Assembly (NCBI GenBank): GCA_900540425.1
Contig: UQFU01000033.1
Span: 1-15,011, forward strand
Reading direction: 5' to 3'
Length of the DNA: 15,011 nt
Source of the DNA: an uncultured Alphaproteobacteria bacterium
GTDB lineage: Bacteria > Pseudomonadota > Alphaproteobacteria > RF32 > CAG-239
Shown: positions 7,404-14,623 of the stretch, piece by piece
How the letters are laid out: every line of letters begins with the position of its first letter
How positions within the stretch are numbered: position 1 is the stretch's first letter
Notes under the pieces: generated by a model
Told to the model about the DNA's origin: nothing
What the model saw: the letters and a program-made list of their open reading frames with translations, nothing else
The model's database searches: none
Translations under genes and position numbers: made by a program

Positions 7404-7445
7404 AAACCGTTGTTATTTGTATGTAACATTAACAAGGAGGGTGTT

Positions 7446-8186
7446 ATGGATGATAATATTCAAAAGTGCGGCTCTCGGCAGGTGGCGGCAGGGCTGTTGG
7501 CTCTGGGCGTATTTTTAGGCGGTTTTTTTCCGGGGTATTTTTATTACCGGGCCAAAATGGACAGTAATTTTGTGACAGTCAAAGGATTGTCGGAAATGGA
7601 TGTCCGGGCGGACTTGGCCGTTTGGGAGCTGAAATTTGTCGTAACCGGGAATGATTTGAAAACTGCGCAGAATGAAATGAATTCCCAGCTGGGGATGATT
7701 TTGGGGTTTTTGAAAAACATGGGTTTTCAGCAAAGCGAAATTACCACCGGGCGGATAGAAACCAATGATTTGATGGCTAATCCGTATCGCAGCGGCGATG
7801 CCGGAAATGTGCGATATATTCTGACCCAGGGGGTGCAGGTTCGTTCAAACAATGTTGACAATGTGGCACGGGCTTTGAACTCGACGGCGGTGTTAATCAG
7901 CAAAGGGGTTGTCTTTGACAGCCAGACTTATGGTTCTCCGGTCTCATATCTCTTTACAAAGCTTAATGAGATTAAGCCAAAAATGCTTGAAGAAGCGACC
8001 AAAAACGCGCAAGCGGCCGCTGCTGAATTTGCCAAAAGCTCTAACAGCTCGGTTGGGCGTATCCGTAGTGCCAATCAGGGCGTTTTCTCTATTTTGCCCC
8101 GTGATCAGACAGCCTCGGCTCAAGAGATTAATCAGATTGAGAAAAAGGTGAGGGTGGTAGCGACGGTTCAATACTTCCTTGAATGA
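7446..8186 (+). CDS. SIMPL-domain (DUF541) periplasmic protein
   Basis: This 246-residue protein is anchored in the inner membrane and faces the periplasm. A single hydrophobic helix at about residues 12-34 acts as a signal anchor. It is followed by a SIMPL (DUF541) domain to the end, recognisable from VTVKGLSEMDVRADLAVWEL, the repeated alternation of polar and hydrophobic residues, VLISKGVVFDSQ, and the closing strand KKVRVVATVQYFLE. SIMPL proteins form oligomers in several bacteria (BP26 and YggE types) and are linked to stress tolerance; the biochemical role is open. The frame is open to 7410, but the ATG at 7446 has a near-perfect AAGGAGG (7434-7440) five bases upstream and gives a proper anchor. 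It follows ugd by 42 bases and is probably in the same operon. Its stop is followed at once by the region with the candidate small RNA. Confidence 0.85.
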   Translation: MDDNIQKCGSRQVAAGLLALGVFLGGFFPGYFYYRAKMDSNFVTVKGLSEMDVRADLAVWELKFVVTGNDLKTAQNEMNSQLGMILGFLKNMGFQQSEITTGRIETNDLMANPYRSGDAGNVRYILTQGVQVRSNNVDNVARALNSTAVLISKGVVFDSQTYGSPVSYLFTKLNEIKPKMLEEATKNAQAAAAEFAKSSNSSVGRIRSANQGVFSILPRDQTASAQEINQIEKKVRVVATVQYFLE

Positions 8187-8194
8187 AGAGCTTG

Positions 8195-8200
8195 TATAAT
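8195..8200 (+). promoter_or_regulatory. Perfect -10 box for the candidate small RNA
   Basis: TATAAT occurs nine bases after the SIMPL stop codon, preceded by TTG. No good -35 box lies 16-18 bases upstream (TACTTC is the sequence there), so recognition would rely on the -10 box or on an activator. Transcription would begin near 8207, about 15 bases before the first paired element of the structured region. Confidence 0.4.
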
Positions 8201-8206
8201 GGCCGT

Positions 8207-8459
8207 ATAAAGCGATTTTACGGGGAACTCAGAAAGTTGATCTCGCAAGCTCGCTCGTCACGTAAGGCTCTGTCTGCGCACGATGTGCTTGCCAATCGCC
8301 AACTATCAACTACACGTAGGTCTATCTACGCTAGGATTTTCTTAGCCCCTATAAATCATTCTATACGTCTCATTCTCCGACCTTTTGGTAGGACTTGTAT
8401 TTCTAATATATCGAATTAAAAAACTCCCGCTTTTGAGCTAATTCATCAGCGGGAGTTTT
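8207..8459 (+). ncRNA. Candidate structured small RNA (or structured repeat element)
   Basis: The region has several inverted repeats in nested order. GGGG-aa-CT-c-AGAA (8222-8234) pairs with TTCT-t-AG-CCCC (8339-8349). AGTTGAT (8235-8241) pairs with ATCAACT (8305-8311). GCAAGC (8245-8250) pairs with GCTTGC (8287-8292). CGTAG (8315-8319) with CTACG (8326-8330) makes a six-base-loop hairpin between the second and first closing strands, and TCCgACC (8376-8382) with GGTaGGA (8387-8393) makes a tetraloop hairpin. A perfect -10 box lies upstream and a strong terminator at 8420-8459, giving a transcript of about 250 bases. A 78-codon frame (8183-8419) crosses the region, but it has no ribosome binding site and contains arginine codons unlike the neighbours. 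I see no SRP RNA, RNase P, tmRNA or tRNA signature. A mobile or repeated element with internal symmetry is the main alternative. Confidence 0.35.
8420..8459. terminator. Bidirectional rho-independent terminator
   Basis: AAAACTCCCGCT (8420-8431) and AGCGGGAGTTTT (8448-8459) form a perfect 12-bp stem with a 16-base loop. On the minus strand the stem ends in six consecutive U, directly after the nagB stop codon (8463-8465), so it ends the nagA-nagB transcript. On the plus strand it ends in four U and would stop the ugd-SIMPL or small-RNA transcript. Confidence 0.92.
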
Positions 8460-8462
8460 AAA

Positions 8463-9260
8463 TTAACCGGTAATTCGCGACCGTTCAATGTCTTTGAAAT
8501 AATTTACCGTATCGGCTTTTAATTCCTTGGTTGCTTCTTCGTCGCATACGATGATGGCGTGTTGGTGCATTTGCAGAATACTGACCGTCCACATGTGATT
8601 GACGCTTCCTTCGACTGCATGGTGCAGCGCCCGGGCTTTGTTGGCTCCGGTAGAAAGAATCATAACCTCCTGCGCATCCATAATTGTTCCGACGCCGACA
8701 GTCAGGGCCGTGGTCGGAACTTTGCTGATATCGTTGTCAAAAAAGCGCGAGTTTGCCTTAATGGTTTCGGAGGTCAGGGTTTTGACGCGGGTACGGGAAG
8801 TCAGCGATGATCCGGGTTCGTTAAAAGCAATGTGTCCGTCGGAGCCGACCCCTCCCAAAAACAGGTGAATGCCGCCGGCTTTTTTGATGGCGTCTTCATA
8901 TTTTTGGCATTCTTTAGCATAGTTTTTGGTCATGCCGTTTAAGATGTGGACATTTTCGCGTTTGATATCGATGTGTTTGAAAAAGTTTTCCCACATAAAA
9001 TAATGATAGCTTTGCGGGTGTCTGGCGTCGAGGCCGATATATTCGTCCATGTTAAAAGTTACGACGTTTTCAAAAGAGAGTTTGCCGGCCTGGTTCAGTT
9101 TGATCAATTCGCGATAGGTGCCCAGCGGGGTCGATCCGGTCGGCAATCCCAAGACAAACGGTTTTTGCGGCGTGGGGCGAAATCCGTTGATTTTGTATGC
9201 AATATAGTTGGCTGCCCACTGGGAGCAATCGTCATAATCGGGTCTGATGATAAGGCGCAT
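8463..9260 (-). CDS. nagB: Glucosamine-6-phosphate deaminase
   Basis: NagB converts glucosamine 6-phosphate to fructose 6-phosphate and ammonia in the cytoplasm, the last step of N-acetylglucosamine use. The protein is 265 residues (E. coli: 266) and aligns without gaps at key sites: [15 protein letters not shown] from 39 (phosphate loop), FNMDEYIGL with Asp72, and [17 protein letters not shown] with Asp141, His143 and Glu148. The residues known to form the allosteric GlcNAc6P site in E. coli (Ser151, Arg158, Lys160 and Tyr254) are also present, so activation by N-acetylglucosamine 6-phosphate is likely kept. The ATG has AGGAG seven bases upstream. It starts one base after the nagA stop, so the two are translationally coupled in the order nagA-nagB, and the operon ends at the terminator just downstream. 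Confidence 0.97.
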   Translation of the reverse strand: MRLIIRPDYDDCSQWAANYIAYKINGFRPTPQKPFVLGLPTGSTPLGTYRELIKLNQAGKLSFENVVTFNMDEYIGLDARHPQSYHYFMWENFFKHIDIKRENVHILNGMTKNYAKECQKYEDAIKKAGGIHLFLGGVGSDGHIAFNEPGSSLTSRTRVKTLTSETIKANSRFFDNDISKVPTTALTVGVGTIMDAQEVMILSTGANKARALHHAVEGSVNHMWTVSILQMHQHAIIVCDEEATKELKADTVNYFKDIERSRITG

Positions 9261-9261
9261 G

Positions 9262-10428
9262 TTATTTCTCCTGATAGATTTGGCCGTTTAAGATAGTGTG
9301 AATAATGTGAAAATCCTGATTGAACACCACAAGGTCGGCATCGTAGCCGGGGGCGATGATGCCTTTGTTGGAAAGTTTCAAAACCTGCGCCGGGTTGGCG
9401 GAGGACATCTGTATGGCCTGTTCTACTGACAAGCCCCAGGATACGAGGTTTTTTACGCTGTCGATCATGGTCATGGCCGAGCCGGCAATTACATTATCGG
9501 ATTTACGGTAAAAGCATTTGTCCAGATAGACTTCTTCGTTGTTGGCAAACAAATGTTCGGCTTTTTGTTTGGTCGGTTTGAGAGAGTCCGTTACCACTAC
9601 CAGCTTGTCCAACGGTTTGTATTGGACCAGAAGTTTAATCAGGTTGGGGTCAATATGGATGCCGTCGGCGATAAATTCGCAGGAAAGTTCCGGGTGTATC
9701 AGAACTGCGCCGACCGCGCCGGGATCCCGGTGGTGCATACGGCTCATGGCATTAAACAGGTGGGTGGTATGCATGATCCGCACCTGCATGCCTTCCAGCA
9801 TATTCTGATAGGTGGCGTTGGTGTGTCCGGCCTGCATGATAATTCCCTGTTCGATGCAAAACAGCGCCAATTCCCGCGTGTGTTTGAGTTCCGGAGCAAG
9901 CGTCATGTTAATGATTTTTCCTTTGGAGGCCTTCCAGAGGCGTTTCATCAGCGGAAGGTCGACCGGGCTGATGCTGTTTGGCGATTGGACGCCCAGGCGT
10001 TCCGGCGAGATGAAAGGGCCTTCAAGATGCATGCCGAGAATATGGGCGCCTTTTTCGTGTCCCATGGCTTTGACGATTGCCTTGATGCCGCGGGTCATTT
10101 CTTTTTCGGGGGCGGCGTAGAGGGTCGGGATGAAGGAAGTGACACCGTAGCGGGCCAGAATTTCGGACATTTCCAAAATCGAATCGGCTTTGTAATCGTC
10201 GGTGCCGTAACCGCCGATGCCGTGAATATGGGTGTCTATGAAGCCGGGGGCAATATAGGCGCCGTTAGCGTTAATGATTTTGACTTTGGGATTGAATTGT
10301 TTTTGGAGAAAACGCCGTTCGCTGAAAACATCGGCAATACGGTTGTTTTTGATATAAACCGCACAGTTTTCCATAACCGAAAACCCGGTCAGGACAGTAG
10401 CGTTGTGTAAACAAATGGCTGTGTTCAT
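9262..10428 (-). CDS. nagA: N-acetylglucosamine-6-phosphate deacetylase
   Basis: NagA removes the acetyl group from N-acetylglucosamine 6-phosphate to give glucosamine 6-phosphate, the substrate of NagB. The protein is 388 residues from the ATG at 10426-10428, which has AAAGG upstream. The frame stays open upstream to 10716, but that extension is not NagA-like and overlaps the divergent gene. The amidohydrolase motifs are complete: FIDTHIHG with His67 and His69, [10 protein letters not shown] with Glu136, AGHTNATY with His202, THLFNAM with His223 and VVVTDS with Asp281, the likely catalytic acid/base. The His-x-His pair suggests a two-metal site, as in Bacillus-type enzymes rather than the E. 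coli type. C-terminal [11 protein letters not shown] and ANPAQVL are typical. The source sugar may be recycled murein or host glycans; no transporter is present in the window. Confidence 0.96.
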   Translation of the reverse strand: MNTAICLHNATVLTGFSVMENCAVYIKNNRIADVFSERRFLQKQFNPKVKIINANGAYIAPGFIDTHIHGIGGYGTDDYKADSILEMSEILARYGVTSFIPTLYAAPEKEMTRGIKAIVKAMGHEKGAHILGMHLEGPFISPERLGVQSPNSISPVDLPLMKRLWKASKGKIINMTLAPELKHTRELALFCIEQGIIMQAGHTNATYQNMLEGMQVRIMHTTHLFNAMSRMHHRDPGAVGAVLIHPELSCEFIADGIHIDPNLIKLLVQYKPLDKLVVVTDSLKPTKQKAEHLFANNEEVYLDKCFYRKSDNVIAGSAMTMIDSVKNLVSWGLSVEQAIQMSSANPAQVLKLSNKGIIAPGYDADLVVFNQDFHIIHTILNGQIYQEK

Positions 10429-10454
10429 AATAAACCTTTTAATGATAAGAATCG

Positions 10455-10483
10455 ATATTATTATGCTATTCTCCGAAAGTAAA
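10455..10483 (-). promoter_or_regulatory. Candidate nagAB promoter
   Basis: On the minus strand TTTACT (10483-10478) and TAATAT (10460-10455) are separated by 17 bases, each matching four of six consensus positions. Transcription would begin near 10448 and give a leader of about 20 bases. The palindrome at 10489-10502 lies just upstream of the -35 box. Confidence 0.3.
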
Positions 10484-10488
10484 TTTTT

Positions 10489-10502
10489 TGCAAACATTTG
10501 CA
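10489..10502. promoter_or_regulatory. LacI-type palindrome, candidate operator of nagAB
   Basis: TGCAAA-CA-TTTGCA is a 14-base inverted repeat with six-base arms. It is one base away from the fully symmetric TGCAAACGTTTGCA, the form bound by LacI/GalR-family regulators. It lies 61 bases upstream of the nagA start, directly before the candidate -35 box. No LacI-family gene is in the window, so the regulator would be encoded elsewhere. Confidence 0.42.
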
Positions 10503-10532
10503 GGGAATTTTGGGATATCTGCCTAATAGTGT

Positions 10533-10559
10533 TTGAAAAGCGGCGGCTTTTGTTATAGC
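10533..10559 (+). promoter_or_regulatory. Candidate extended -10 promoter of the glycosyltransferase-eptA-gmd-fcl operon
   Basis: TGtTATAGC (10551-10559) has an extended -10 TG motif. TTGAAA (10533-10538) lies 15 bases before the -10 box, a little close but tolerable for an extended -10. Transcription would begin near 10566, about 23 bases before the start codon. Confidence 0.4.
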
Positions 10560-10588
10560 GTAGCCTGGCGACTAAATTTGAGGTTGAA

Positions 10589-11851
10589 ATGAAAAAATTT
10601 TGGGTAAAGCTGCTGTGCTTTCTGGTTCCGGTCAAAAAATACCGGAAACGGCTGAAAAATCTGTTGATGGACAAATTGGGCGGAGAAGCAGCTTCGGCAT
10701 TGCATCCGCGGGCCAAGGGAAATGTTCTGGTTTCTTATATGAAAGACAGCCTGCTGCTCAAGGACAATGACATCCGTTTGAAGTATCATACCAACCGCTG
10801 GGAAAATCGTGAAATTGCCCGGATATTTTATGATTTGGGTTATAATGTTGATTGTATTGATTTTAATGCCGGTTTTCGTCCCGCGCATCAATACGACATT
10901 ATGTTTGACATTGTGGGACGTTTTGACGAGTTTGAAAAATTCCTTAAACCGGGAGCGCTTAAGATGCTGCATCTTACCGGGAGTTATGGCTGTTATAACA
11001 ATGCCCGGGAGCGGGAAAGGCTGGCCTATCTGGAACGGCGGCGGGGAATTAAGTTGTTGCCCGAGCGTGTGAGCAGCGAAGACGGCGATGGCCGGCTTGA
11101 GGCTGCCGATGTTTGTTCCTTGGTTGGAAATGAGCATACTTTAAACACCTATCCGGAATGGTCTCGTTCAAAAATCAAACTGATAAACCTGACCGGTTCC
11201 CAGCTGCGACGGGTTAAGACACCGGGCGAATATTATCCGCGGGAACGGGAATTTTTGTGGATGGGCGGTGCCGGGCCGGTGCATAAGGGATTGGATTTGC
11301 TCTTGGAAGTTTTTGCGCGGCATCCGGAGTGGACGCTCAACGTGATGAGCAAAATCAATAAGAAAAGCAAGTTTTATCAACTTTACAAAAAAGAACTTAC
11401 CGCGTTTCCGAATATTCATTTTCATGGGTTGGTCATGCCCAGTTCCGAGAAATTTGGTCAGATTGTCTCCCGTTGCTTTGCTTATATAAATCCTTCTTGT
11501 GCGGAAGCTACTTCAACAGCGACGGTCACGGCGCTGTCCGTCGGTTTGTTTCCGATTATCAGTTATGACAACGGTTTCACGCTGCCCGAAGGGTGCGGCA
11601 TGTATCTGGATAAGTGCAGCGTAGAGGAAATCGAGGAGGCAATCAGGCGCCTGTGGCTGAAAAATTCTGAGGAAGTTCGGGGCGAAATCGGAAAAGTTCA
11701 TCAGATGACGCTGAAAAACTTTTCGCGGGAGAACTTTCGCCGGAATATGCAGAAGTATCTTGCCGAACAAATTAAAATTCATTTTGATGCCAAAGCAAAA
11801 CCGGCGCCCCGGTCAGAGAACAAGCAAGGGAAAGATAATGAAGAGCAATAG
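10589..11851 (+). CDS. GT4-like glycosyltransferase
   Basis: This 420-residue GT-B-type glycosyltransferase probably adds a sugar to a surface glycan (LPS core, O-antigen or capsule) at the cytoplasmic face of the inner membrane. The N-terminal segment is hydrophobic and basic (WVKLLCFLVPVKKYRKRLK) and may attach the enzyme to the membrane. The C-terminal half carries the donor-binding domain: EFLWMGGAGPVHKGLDLLLE from 221, with Lys233 in the usual place, then NIHFHGLV and INPSCAEATSTATVTALSVG from 300. Glu306 is the first Glu of the GT4 E-x7-E motif. The second Glu position is Thr314, so the motif is incomplete. The acceptor and donor cannot be read from the sequence. The ATG has GAGG five bases upstream. 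It overlaps eptA by 14 bases, which indicates tight co-expression. It is divergent from nagA. Confidence 0.82.
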   Translation: MKKFWVKLLCFLVPVKKYRKRLKNLLMDKLGGEAASALHPRAKGNVLVSYMKDSLLLKDNDIRLKYHTNRWENREIARIFYDLGYNVDCIDFNAGFRPAHQYDIMFDIVGRFDEFEKFLKPGALKMLHLTGSYGCYNNARERERLAYLERRRGIKLLPERVSSEDGDGRLEAADVCSLVGNEHTLNTYPEWSRSKIKLINLTGSQLRRVKTPGEYYPREREFLWMGGAGPVHKGLDLLLEVFARHPEWTLNVMSKINKKSKFYQLYKKELTAFPNIHFHGLVMPSSEKFGQIVSRCFAYINPSCAEATSTATVTALSVGLFPIISYDNGFTLPEGCGMYLDKCSVEEIEEAIRRLWLKNSEEVRGEIGKVHQMTLKNFSRENFRRNMQKYLAEQIKIHFDAKAKPAPRSENKQGKDNEEQ

Positions 11852-13460
11852 TATTTGGGCGCAGAAGCGCTGGTTTTCGGTTTCATCGTTTCAGTTTAAT
11901 GCCGTATATTCCGCGGCGGTTTTGGTTATTTATAATCCGCTGTTTTTTAAGAAATTTTATGAAGTTTCTCCGAGCGGGCTGTTTTTTGCGGCCGGTTTGT
12001 TGTGTTTGTTTTTGCTGCTGAATGCCGCCTGCAATATTTTGCTGTTTCGTCCGGTAACCAAATTTTTGGCGGTTTTGCTGCTGTTGGTTAATTCCGTGGT
12101 TTATTATTTCATGATTACCTATAACATTGCCGTTGACAAGGTGATGCTGCTGAATTTGCTGGAGACGGACGTTAATGAAGCAAGGGAAACCTTCAGTTAC
12201 AGTATTTTCTGGTATGTTGCCCTGTTGGGCGTTTTGCCGTCGGCGGTGGTTTATAAAACCGAAATCCGCTCTCGCGGCTGGGTGGGCGAGCTGGTACAGC
12301 GTTTGTTTACGATTGCGGTATCTTTGCTGATTGTGGCCGGAGTTGTTTTTTCGGGTTTTAAGACGACCGCTCAATTTATGCGCAACAACAAGCCGTTGAA
12401 ATATTCGCTGATTCCGGTCAATTATTTTGGGGCGGTGGTTTCGCTGGTTAAAATAAAAATGACCGAAAGCAGCGGTCCGGTGGAGAAGATTGCCGTTGAC
12501 GCTTCGTTGAAACGCTATTGGCAAAGCCCGGAAAAGAAAAATCTGCTGGTGATTGTGGCCGGAGAAACGGCGCGGGCGGCAAATTGGGGATTGAACGGTT
12601 ATGCGGTTGATACGACTGCCCCCCTTAATCCTTACCGAAGCGAGATATTTAATTTTAGCGACGTTTCGTCCTGCGGAACGTCTACGGAAGTTTCGCTGCC
12701 TTGCATGTTTGCATTGGAAGGGCGGCGTGATTTTAACCTGTGGAAGGCCAAAAGGAAAGAAAATCTGCTTGATGTTGCCGCGGCAACCGGATATGAGGTT
12801 TTGTGGCGCGACAACAATTCCGGCTGCAAGGGCGTTTGCGCCCGGGTGGAGACCGAAAGCCCCTGTACGACGGCCAACTGTTTTGATGAGATTTTGACGG
12901 AAGGACTGGCCGGACGTTTGGCGGCAAGTCCAAGGGACCGGCTGATTGTTTTGCATCAGAAAGGCAGTCATGGGCCGACGTATTATCTGCGGTATCCGGA
13001 GACGGCCGAAGTTTATAAGCCGGCCTGCAAAACGGAACGCTTGGACAAGTGTTCCGATGAGGAGATTGTTAACGTTTATAACAACACTATTCGTTATACG
13101 GCGCAGAATTTGGCGGATTTAATAAATGAATTTCGGAAGCTCGGCGACATTTATAACGTTACGCTGGTTTATATGTCGGACCACGGCGAATCTTTGGGCG
13201 AAAACGGCATTTATCTGCACGCGGCTCCGTATCGCTGGGCGCCGGAGGGGCAGATTAAGATACCGTTTATGGTTTGGATGAGCGATACGACGGCAGATGA
13301 TTTGGGAATTGAGCGCGCGTGTATGGAAAAATATCTGCAAAAGCCGCTGTCTCATGATAATCTGTTCCATACGGCATTGGGAATTTTGGGTATCGATACC
13401 GGCGTTTATGAGCCGGAGCTGGACGTCTTTGCGGGCTGCCGGCGGCATTGGGGTGAGTGA
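11838..13460 (+). CDS. eptA: Lipid A phosphoethanolamine transferase (EptA/MCR family)
   Basis: This 540-residue inner-membrane enzyme transfers phosphoethanolamine from phosphatidylethanolamine to lipid A (or core sugar) on the periplasmic side, lowering surface negative charge and sensitivity to cationic peptides such as polymyxin. Five hydrophobic segments lie at about residues 20-35, 48-68, 77-95, 122-138 and 158-175, followed by the periplasmic sulfatase-like catalytic domain. Its motifs are AGETARAANWG with Glu243 and the nucleophile Thr244, SSCGTSTEVSLPCMF, DNNSGCKGVC, LHQKGSHGPTYY, SDHGESLGENG with Asp448 and His449, and His461. Cys279/289, 330/334, 343/348 and 397/405 match the disulfide pairs of the family. 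The frame is open to 11760, but the ATG at 11838, with AGGGAAAG upstream, gives a natural N-terminus that overlaps the glycosyltransferase end by 14 bases. Lipid A versus core acceptor is not settled by the sequence. Confidence 0.93.
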   Translation: MKSNSIWAQKRWFSVSSFQFNAVYSAAVLVIYNPLFFKKFYEVSPSGLFFAAGLLCLFLLLNAACNILLFRPVTKFLAVLLLLVNSVVYYFMITYNIAVDKVMLLNLLETDVNEARETFSYSIFWYVALLGVLPSAVVYKTEIRSRGWVGELVQRLFTIAVSLLIVAGVVFSGFKTTAQFMRNNKPLKYSLIPVNYFGAVVSLVKIKMTESSGPVEKIAVDASLKRYWQSPEKKNLLVIVAGETARAANWGLNGYAVDTTAPLNPYRSEIFNFSDVSSCGTSTEVSLPCMFALEGRRDFNLWKAKRKENLLDVAAATGYEVLWRDNNSGCKGVCARVETESPCTTANCFDEILTEGLAGRLAASPRDRLIVLHQKGSHGPTYYLRYPETAEVYKPACKTERLDKCSDEEIVNVYNNTIRYTAQNLADLINEFRKLGDIYNVTLVYMSDHGESLGENGIYLHAAPYRWAPEGQIKIPFMVWMSDTTADDLGIERACMEKYLQKPLSHDNLFHTALGILGIDTGVYEPELDVFAGCRRHWGE

Positions 13461-13533
13461 TGAGGGTTGCTTTTCCGAAATGCTTGTGATACTTTAGGCA
13501 AATCTTATCAGTAAACAGAAAACAGAGGAAATT

Positions 13534-14619
13534 ATGAAAAAAGCGCTTATTACTGGAATTACTGGGCAGGACGGTTCTTATCTTGCCGAGTTGTTGTTGG
13601 AAAAGGGATATGAGGTTCACGGCATGAAGCGCCGTGCTTCTTCTTTCAATACATCGCGGATTGATCATCTTTATCAGGACAGTCATGACAAAAACGCCCG
13701 GCTGAAGCTGCATTACGGCGATTTGACGGATTCTTCGAATATCTTGAGCCTGATCAAGAAGATTGAGCCTGACGAGGTTTATAATCTGGCGGCACAGTCG
13801 CATGTTAAGGTTTCGTGGGATTGCCCGGAATATACCGCCGATGCCGACGCCCTGGGGACGCTTCGGCTTTTGGAGGCTATCCGTTCCTGCGGCCTGGAGA
13901 AAAAGACCCGTTTTTATCAGGCTTCGACTTCCGAACTGTTTGGCCTGGTTCAGGAAACGCCGCAACGCGAAACCACGCCGTTTTATCCGCGTTCGCCTTA
14001 TGCCGTGGCCAAGCTTTACGGCTATTGGATTACGGTCAATTACCGTGAGAGTTTCGGAATGTATGCCTGCAACGGCATTTTGTTCAACCATGAGAGCCCG
14101 CGCCGCGGCGAGACTTTTGTAACCCGCAAGATTACCCGTGCGGCGGTGCGGATTAAGCTGGGAATGGAAGACCGTTTGTATCTCGGCAATATTGATGCCA
14201 AGCGCGATTGGGGACATGCAAGAGATTATGTGGAGGGCATGTGGCGGATTTTGCAACAGGACAAGCCGGAAGACTTTGTGCTGGCAACCGGCGTGACGAC
14301 AACAATCCGCAAGTTCTGCGAGATGACTTTTAAGGAGCTGGGAATGGAAATCGAATGGCAGGGGCATGGCGTTGATGAAAAGGGAATTGACCGGAATACC
14401 GGCAAAGTTCTGATTGAGATTGATCCGCGCTATTTCCGTCCGGCGGAGGTCGATTTGCTGCTCGGCGACGCCTCAAAGGCAAAAGCCAAACTGGGCTGGC
14501 AGCCAAAGTATGATTTGGAGGCCCTGTGCCGCGAGATGGTCAAGGAAGATTTGCAGGAAGCCAAGCGCGAAAAGTTTTTGCGTGAAAACGGTTATGAAGT
14601 TTTGATTCCGCAGGAGTAA
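13534..14619 (+). CDS. gmd: GDP-mannose 4,6-dehydratase
   Basis: Gmd converts GDP-mannose to GDP-4-keto-6-deoxymannose in the cytoplasm, the first step to GDP-L-fucose, and in other pathways to GDP-rhamnose or GDP-perosamine. The 361 residues are full length. The NADP-binding motif GITGQDGSY is at 8-16. [15 protein letters not shown] follows. Catalytic Thr132, Glu134, Tyr156 and Lys160 sit in STSELFG and SPYAVAKLY, at the same numbers as in E. coli. [16 protein letters not shown] is typical of the substrate loop. The ATG follows AGAGGAA. It lies 73 bases after eptA with no terminator; a weak internal promoter there (TTGTGA at 13484, TATCAG at 13506) is possible. The next gene, fcl, starts four bases after its stop, which fixes the product as GDP-L-fucose. 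Confidence 0.97.
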   Translation: MKKALITGITGQDGSYLAELLLEKGYEVHGMKRRASSFNTSRIDHLYQDSHDKNARLKLHYGDLTDSSNILSLIKKIEPDEVYNLAAQSHVKVSWDCPEYTADADALGTLRLLEAIRSCGLEKKTRFYQASTSELFGLVQETPQRETTPFYPRSPYAVAKLYGYWITVNYRESFGMYACNGILFNHESPRRGETFVTRKITRAAVRIKLGMEDRLYLGNIDAKRDWGHARDYVEGMWRILQQDKPEDFVLATGVTTTIRKFCEMTFKELGMEIEWQGHGVDEKGIDRNTGKVLIEIDPRYFRPAEVDLLLGDASKAKAKLGWQPKYDLEALCREMVKEDLQEAKREKFLRENGYEVLIPQE

Positions 14620-14623
14620 GCCA

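Noticed and set aside
8207..8393. Known housekeeping RNA (SRP RNA, tmRNA, RNase P, 6S) at the candidate RNA
   Set aside because: The SRP GGAAG loop, tmRNA ends and RNase P core motifs are absent; the arrangement is only loosely like 6S RNA because the 5' strand has no open bubble.
8183..8419. 78-codon open frame starting in the SIMPL stop codon
   Set aside because: It has no ribosome binding site, its codon use differs from the neighbours, no domain is visible, and it coincides with the inverted repeats of the candidate RNA.
9553..10410. 285-codon plus-strand open frame opposite nagA
   Set aside because: It is an antisense shadow; nagA is complete with all metal ligands on the minus strand.
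10429..10716. N-terminal extension of nagA
   Set aside because: The 96 extra codons are not NagA-like and run into the divergent glycosyltransferase gene; a good start lies at 10426-10428.
11883..12971. 362-codon minus-strand open frame opposite eptA
   Set aside because: The translation is rich in Arg, Gln and Asn without domains; it is the antisense shadow of the eptA coding sequence.
13484..13511. Internal promoter before gmd (TTGTGA, 16 bases, TATCAG)
   Set aside because: The -10 box is weak and the gene can be read from the upstream operon; not strong enough to list as a feature.
13267..14367. 366-codon minus-strand open frame opposite eptA end and gmd
   Set aside because: It crosses the intergenic gap and the gmd gene, has no family features, and its codon pattern mirrors gmd.
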